Shown: in pieces, positions 14,475 to 16,964 of the stretch
How positions within the stretch are numbered: position 1 is the stretch's first letter
How the letters are laid out: every line of letters starts with the position of its first letter
NCBI GenBank assembly: GCA_026000945.1
Contig: BNZI01000017.1
Coordinates: 1-16,964, forward strand
Source: Clostridia bacterium
GTDB taxonomy: Bacteria; Bacillota; Clostridia; Lachnospirales; Lachnospiraceae
Length of the DNA: 16,964 bases
Direction: 5' to 3'
Notes under the pieces: model-generated
The model's database searches: none
Told to the model about the DNA's origin: nothing
Seen by the model: the letters and a program-made list of their open reading frames with translations, nothing else
Translations under genes and position numbers: made by a program

Positions 14475-15416
14475 ATGATTCATGGAATATTAAATGTAAA
14501 TAAAGAAACGGGATATACTTCACATGATGTCGTGGCAAAATTGAGGAGAATTTTAGGACAAAAAAAAATCGGACATACAGGAACACTAGACCCCAATGCT
14601 TCTGGTGTTTTGCCGATTTGTTTAGGGAAAGCTACAAAACTTTGTGAATTGTTTACGGATAAAGATAAGACGTATCAGGCTCGTTTATGTTTAGGCGTAG
14701 AAACCGATACGCAAGATATGACTGGAGAAATTTTAAGAAAAAAAGAGGTTTCTTGTACAGAAGAAGAAATTTTGCATACATTTAAGAAATTTTTAGGAAA
14801 ACAAGAACAAATTCCTCCAATGTACTCTGCAGTGAAAATTAAAGGAAAAAGATTGTATGAGCTGGCGAGGGAAGGGAAAACCGTGGAACGCACAGCAAGA
14901 AAAATTGAAATTTCTTCTTTGGTTCTACAAAAAATAGACCTACCGTATGTTGACTTTGAGGTAGTTTGTTCAAAAGGGACATACATTCGAACACTTTGTG
15001 CAGATATAGGAAAAAATTTGTCATGTGGTGCTGCTATGTTTAGCTTGATTCGTACACGTAGTGGAAATTTTAATTTGGAAAATAGTCTTTATTTAACACA
15101 AATAGAGGATTTATGGAATAAAAAAAGCTTATTTGAACATATTTTATTAATAGAAGACAGTTTAAAATACTATCCTAGTATGATCATTTTACCGGAGATG
15201 GAAAAATCTTTAGTAAATGGAGAGCGTTTTCGGATACAGGATTTTCATTTATGCCGTTTGGCTTTTTGTAATGAAAACGGGGAGGAAGAACAAGCCACCG
15301 AACAATATCCGGAATATTTATGTTTGTATACTGTGAAAAAACAATTGATTGGTTTATATCGCTATCAAGCAAACGTACAAGCATATAAAATATGGAAGAT
15401 GCTAGCGGAGGTTTAA
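14475..15416 (+). CDS. truB: tRNA pseudouridine(55) synthase
   Basis: 313 residues. It makes the universal pseudouridine at position 55 of the tRNA T-loop. It begins MIHGILNVNKETGYTSHDVV, exactly where family members start. Asp39 in GHTGTLDPNASGVLPICLG is the catalytic residue. IPPMYSAVKIKGKRLYELAREG and CSKGTYIRTLCADIG are further family blocks. A TTG at 14457, overlapping the acetyltransferase stop, is in frame and would add six residues; the ATG at 14475 was chosen because it gives the canonical N-terminus, though its GGTGG is very close. The C-terminal part (about 220-313) is a PUA-like tail. ribF begins four bases after the stop, the usual truB-ribF order. Confidence 0.94.
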   Translation: MIHGILNVNKETGYTSHDVVAKLRRILGQKKIGHTGTLDPNASGVLPICLGKATKLCELFTDKDKTYQARLCLGVETDTQDMTGEILRKKEVSCTEEEILHTFKKFLGKQEQIPPMYSAVKIKGKRLYELAREGKTVERTARKIEISSLVLQKIDLPYVDFEVVCSKGTYIRTLCADIGKNLSCGAAMFSLIRTRSGNFNLENSLYLTQIEDLWNKKSLFEHILLIEDSLKYYPSMIILPEMEKSLVNGERFRIQDFHLCRLAFCNENGEEEQATEQYPEYLCLYTVKKQLIGLYRYQANVQAYKIWKMLAEV

Positions 15417-15419
15417 TTG

Positions 15420-15533
15420 ATGATTGATCATACAGATTTAGAAAGCTTCAACTTGAGTCAAGGAACGGCAGTTACCATTGGTAAATTTGAGGCTTTACAT
15501 ATTGGTCACCAAGAACTTTTCCTACATGATTGA
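15420..15533 (+). pseudogene. ribF: 5' fragment of ribF (FAD synthetase N-terminus), cut by an inversion
   Basis: The frame reads MIDHTDLESFNLSQ, then TAVTIGKFEALHIGHQELF, the nucleotide-binding start of RibF (T-I-G-x-F-[DE]-x-x-H-x-G-H). GGAGG at 15407-15411 and the position right after truB fit a genuine gene start. After about codon 34 the similarity ends, and a TGA closes the frame at 15531. The remaining coding sequence is found inverted at the right end of the window. RibF makes FMN and FAD from riboflavin and is normally essential, so an intact form must exist in another DNA orientation or elsewhere in the genome, or this junction is an assembly error. Confidence 0.85.
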
Positions 15534-16440
15534 CTATAGAACCACTGCCATAGAACAATAAATCGCCTGGTTTTAATTGTGAAGCTTTAACTGGGCTTCC
15601 TTGCATAGCCTGCTCAACAGAAGTTCTATTCATTTTGACCGAAGCTGCTTTCTTTAATACGTACTGTACAAAGCCAGAACAATCCGCTCCCGTGTTTGGA
15701 TCTGTTCCTCCCCAAACATAAGGATTTCCCAAAAATTGCAAAGCATATTCCACAACTTTTTCACGGATATCTGAAGTGTAACTTGTTGACTCATAGGAAG
15801 TGGCATGAGGCAAGCGATAAGTCAAAGTAGCAAAATCTGTATGAATATACCCCTCAGAAGTATCCAAACGAATTTTAACCCAATTATCCAATTTTTCTAA
15901 AATCTCATATTCCTCTTGATCATAAATTTCCGTCCAAATAGAAGACTCTTCATCTGGTTTTGTTCTAACATTTAACACTTTTGCCTCAACTTGTGCAGTC
16001 AGGTAAGCATTTTGTGTTGCAATATCTCTAGCTTCTTGACCAGTAAGCAAATACTCAGCGGATACAAAACCTCTTACTCCACCTGATTCTATTTCTACCC
16101 ACTCTCCGGCTTCGTTTAAAATTTCACAAGCCGCATGATTGGTTAATTTTCCAATAATATTTGCATTCAGCTCTGCTTTTTCTCGAATATTTAAATAATT
16201 GCTCACCTGAGCTACTCCCAAGTTTTGATAAGAACGCAAGGCAGATTCAGGCTTTAAGGAAGGATCTACTCCTGGAATAGAAACAAAATCTGTTGTTTCA
16301 TGAAAATTATCCAACAATACGGAAAGTCCTGCCAAGGGTGTTTCACCGCTAAGGGCAAAAATATCTTGAGGGAAAACAATCGGGAATAAAGCTAAGCCAC
16401 TCAATACAACAAGTATTTGTTTTCGAAATTTTCCTTTCAT
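15472..16440 (-). CDS. SH3-domain NlpC/P60 cell-wall hydrolase, C-terminus replaced by inversion
   Basis: 322 residues as read. A signal peptide covers roughly residues 1-30 (ILVVLSGLALFPIVFPQDIFA). Two bacterial SH3 domains follow, at about 75-133 (SNYLNIREKAELNANIIGKL) and 145-207 (KVLNVRTKPDEESSIWTEIY). The NlpC/P60 domain then begins at about 225: FLGNPYVWGGTDPNTGADCSGFV holds the catalytic Cys, and VNHVG the His. Such enzymes cut muropeptides between D-Glu and the diamino acid. Right after NHVG the sequence becomes the antisense of ribF (KVLGDQYV...QW), so the usual last strands and the third active-site residue are missing. The last 50 or so bases are therefore not native, and activity is doubtful in this orientation. 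AAGGAG about 10 bases before the ATG fixes the start. Confidence 0.85.
   Translation of the reverse strand: MKGKFRKQILVVLSGLALFPIVFPQDIFALSGETPLAGLSVLLDNFHETTDFVSIPGVDPSLKPESALRSYQNLGVAQVSNYLNIREKAELNANIIGKLTNHAACEILNEAGEWVEIESGGVRGFVSAEYLLTGQEARDIATQNAYLTAQVEAKVLNVRTKPDEESSIWTEIYDQEEYEILEKLDNWVKIRLDTSEGYIHTDFATLTYRLPHATSYESTSYTSDIREKVVEYALQFLGNPYVWGGTDPNTGADCSGFVQYVLKKAASVKMNRTSVEQAMQGSPVKASQLKPGDLLFYGSGSIVNHVGKVLGDQYVKPQIYQW
15515..15530. other. Left breakpoint of an inversion joining ribF to an NlpC/P60 gene
   Basis: Up to about 15520 the + strand encodes RibF (HIGHQELF). From about 15524 the minus strand encodes the NlpC/P60 active-site end (VNHVG). The junction lies within a few bases. 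TTGGTCACCAA (15502-15512), a perfect 11-base dyad, sits just left of it and could be part of a recombination site. Confidence 0.75.
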
Positions 16441-16481
16441 CTTATTTCTACTCCTTACATTTCTTTTCTAGTATTGCTCTC

Positions 16482-16964
16482 TTAGTATTGCTTCTCTGGT
16501 GAAAAATTCTCTAGTCTTCTTTCCCTAAACTTCCCGATTTTATTCAATTTGAGCAAGTATTCTTTTGCTTTTTGAATATCTTCTTGCAATTGACCAGTCA
16601 ATTCTGAAAAAGAAATAAATTTCCTCTCTGCACGAATAAAAGACAAAATTTGAACTTCTACCCATTGCTCGTACAGGTTTCCTTCAAAATCAAAAATATG
16701 CATCTCTACGCCTACAATCGATTCTTTTTGTACCGTGGGTTTTATTCCGATATTACTAATTCCAAAATATTGTTTTCCGTCTAATAAAATTCTAGAAACA
16801 TACACACCAAAAGGCGGAAGCAATTTTATTTGGCAGGGTACGACATTAATTGTAGGGACCCCTATCGTACGACCTAATTGTTTTCCTCTAACTACTTGCC
16901 CCCGAATGAAAAAAAAGAAGCCTAAATTCTTTGCTACTTTTTCTATTTCTCCTTTTTTAATTGC
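16482..16964 (-). CDS. ribF: ribF 3' part (riboflavin kinase domain), inverted and open at the right edge
   Basis: The minus-strand frame is open to the window edge, reading AIKKGEIEKVAKNLGFFFF and then IRGQVVRGKQLGRTIGVPT-IN. The PTxN motif (here PTIN) binds the nucleotide and Mg in RibF kinases. LLPPFGVYVSRI, GISNIGIKPTV, VEMHIFDFEGNLY and VQILSFIRAERKF follow, completing the kinase domain to the natural C-terminus. About 161 residues are visible; given RibF's usual length of about 310, some 115-130 residues should lie to the right of the window before the other breakpoint. It precedes the NlpC/P60 gene by 41 bases on the same strand, so in the ancestral order ribF was followed by that gene. 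The gap holds a direct repeat of AGCAATACTA. Confidence 0.88.
   Translation of the reverse strand, partial: AIKKGEIEKVAKNLGFFFFIRGQVVRGKQLGRTIGVPTINVVPCQIKLLPPFGVYVSRILLDGKQYFGISNIGIKPTVQKESIVGVEMHIFDFEGNLYEQWVEVQILSFIRAERKFISFSELTGQLQEDIQKAKEYLLKLNKIGKFRERRLENFSPEKQY

Overview
The window looks like chromosome from a low-GC Gram-positive anaerobe, most likely a gut-type clostridium (Lachnospiraceae-like). This rests on the AT-rich base use, strong AGGAGG-type ribosome sites with some TTG starts, and the gene content: an RHS/YD-repeat protein, a lactose/cellobiose-family PTS, a GrdB-related protein, a lipoprotein form of trigger factor, and a clpP / acetyltransferase / truB / ribF run. The genus cannot be fixed from the sequence alone.

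Layout. (1) 1-2341: the 3' part of an RHS-repeat gene whose 5' end lies outside the window. It contains a recent in-frame triplication and stops before the usual RHS core and toxin end. (2) 2391-8949: an accessory catabolic block on the + strand, with PTS EIIB, a 785-base noncoding gap, PTS EIIC, a short GrdB-related protein plus a decayed tail copy, a cytoplasmic glycosylasparaginase, an M20 (PepV-like) dipeptidase and CutC. The noncoding gap holds a strongly folded candidate RNA followed by a series of palindromes and a 79-base direct repeat. (3) 8950-10833: repeat-rich DNA around a minus-strand signal peptidase I gene. It carries a 27-base GC-rich inverted pair enclosing TTGACA boxes, two MITE-like elements, and one copy of a 30-base repeat whose partner lies at 8026. 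(4) 10834-15416: a compact + strand housekeeping run of lipoprotein trigger factor/FKBP isomerase, MscS channel, ClpP, GNAT acetyltransferase and TruB. (5) 15420-16964: ribF begins normally after truB but is cut after about 34 codons. From there the sequence is in inverted orientation, with a truncated SH3-NlpC/P60 hydrolase and then the riboflavin-kinase half of ribF, both on the minus strand and the latter running off the right edge.

How the genes may work together. EIIB, EIIC, the asparaginase and the dipeptidase read as a route for a glycosylated asparagine such as GlcNAc-Asn. The PTS would import and phosphorylate the sugar part, the Thr-nucleophile amidohydrolase would split sugar from aspartate, and the dipeptidase would trim flanking residues. 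This substrate is inferred from gene content; no EIIA, NagA or NagB is visible. The GrdB-related protein and CutC have no assigned step.

The two most notable points are the ribF/NlpC inversion, whose right breakpoint lies outside the window, and the structured noncoding region between EIIB and EIIC.
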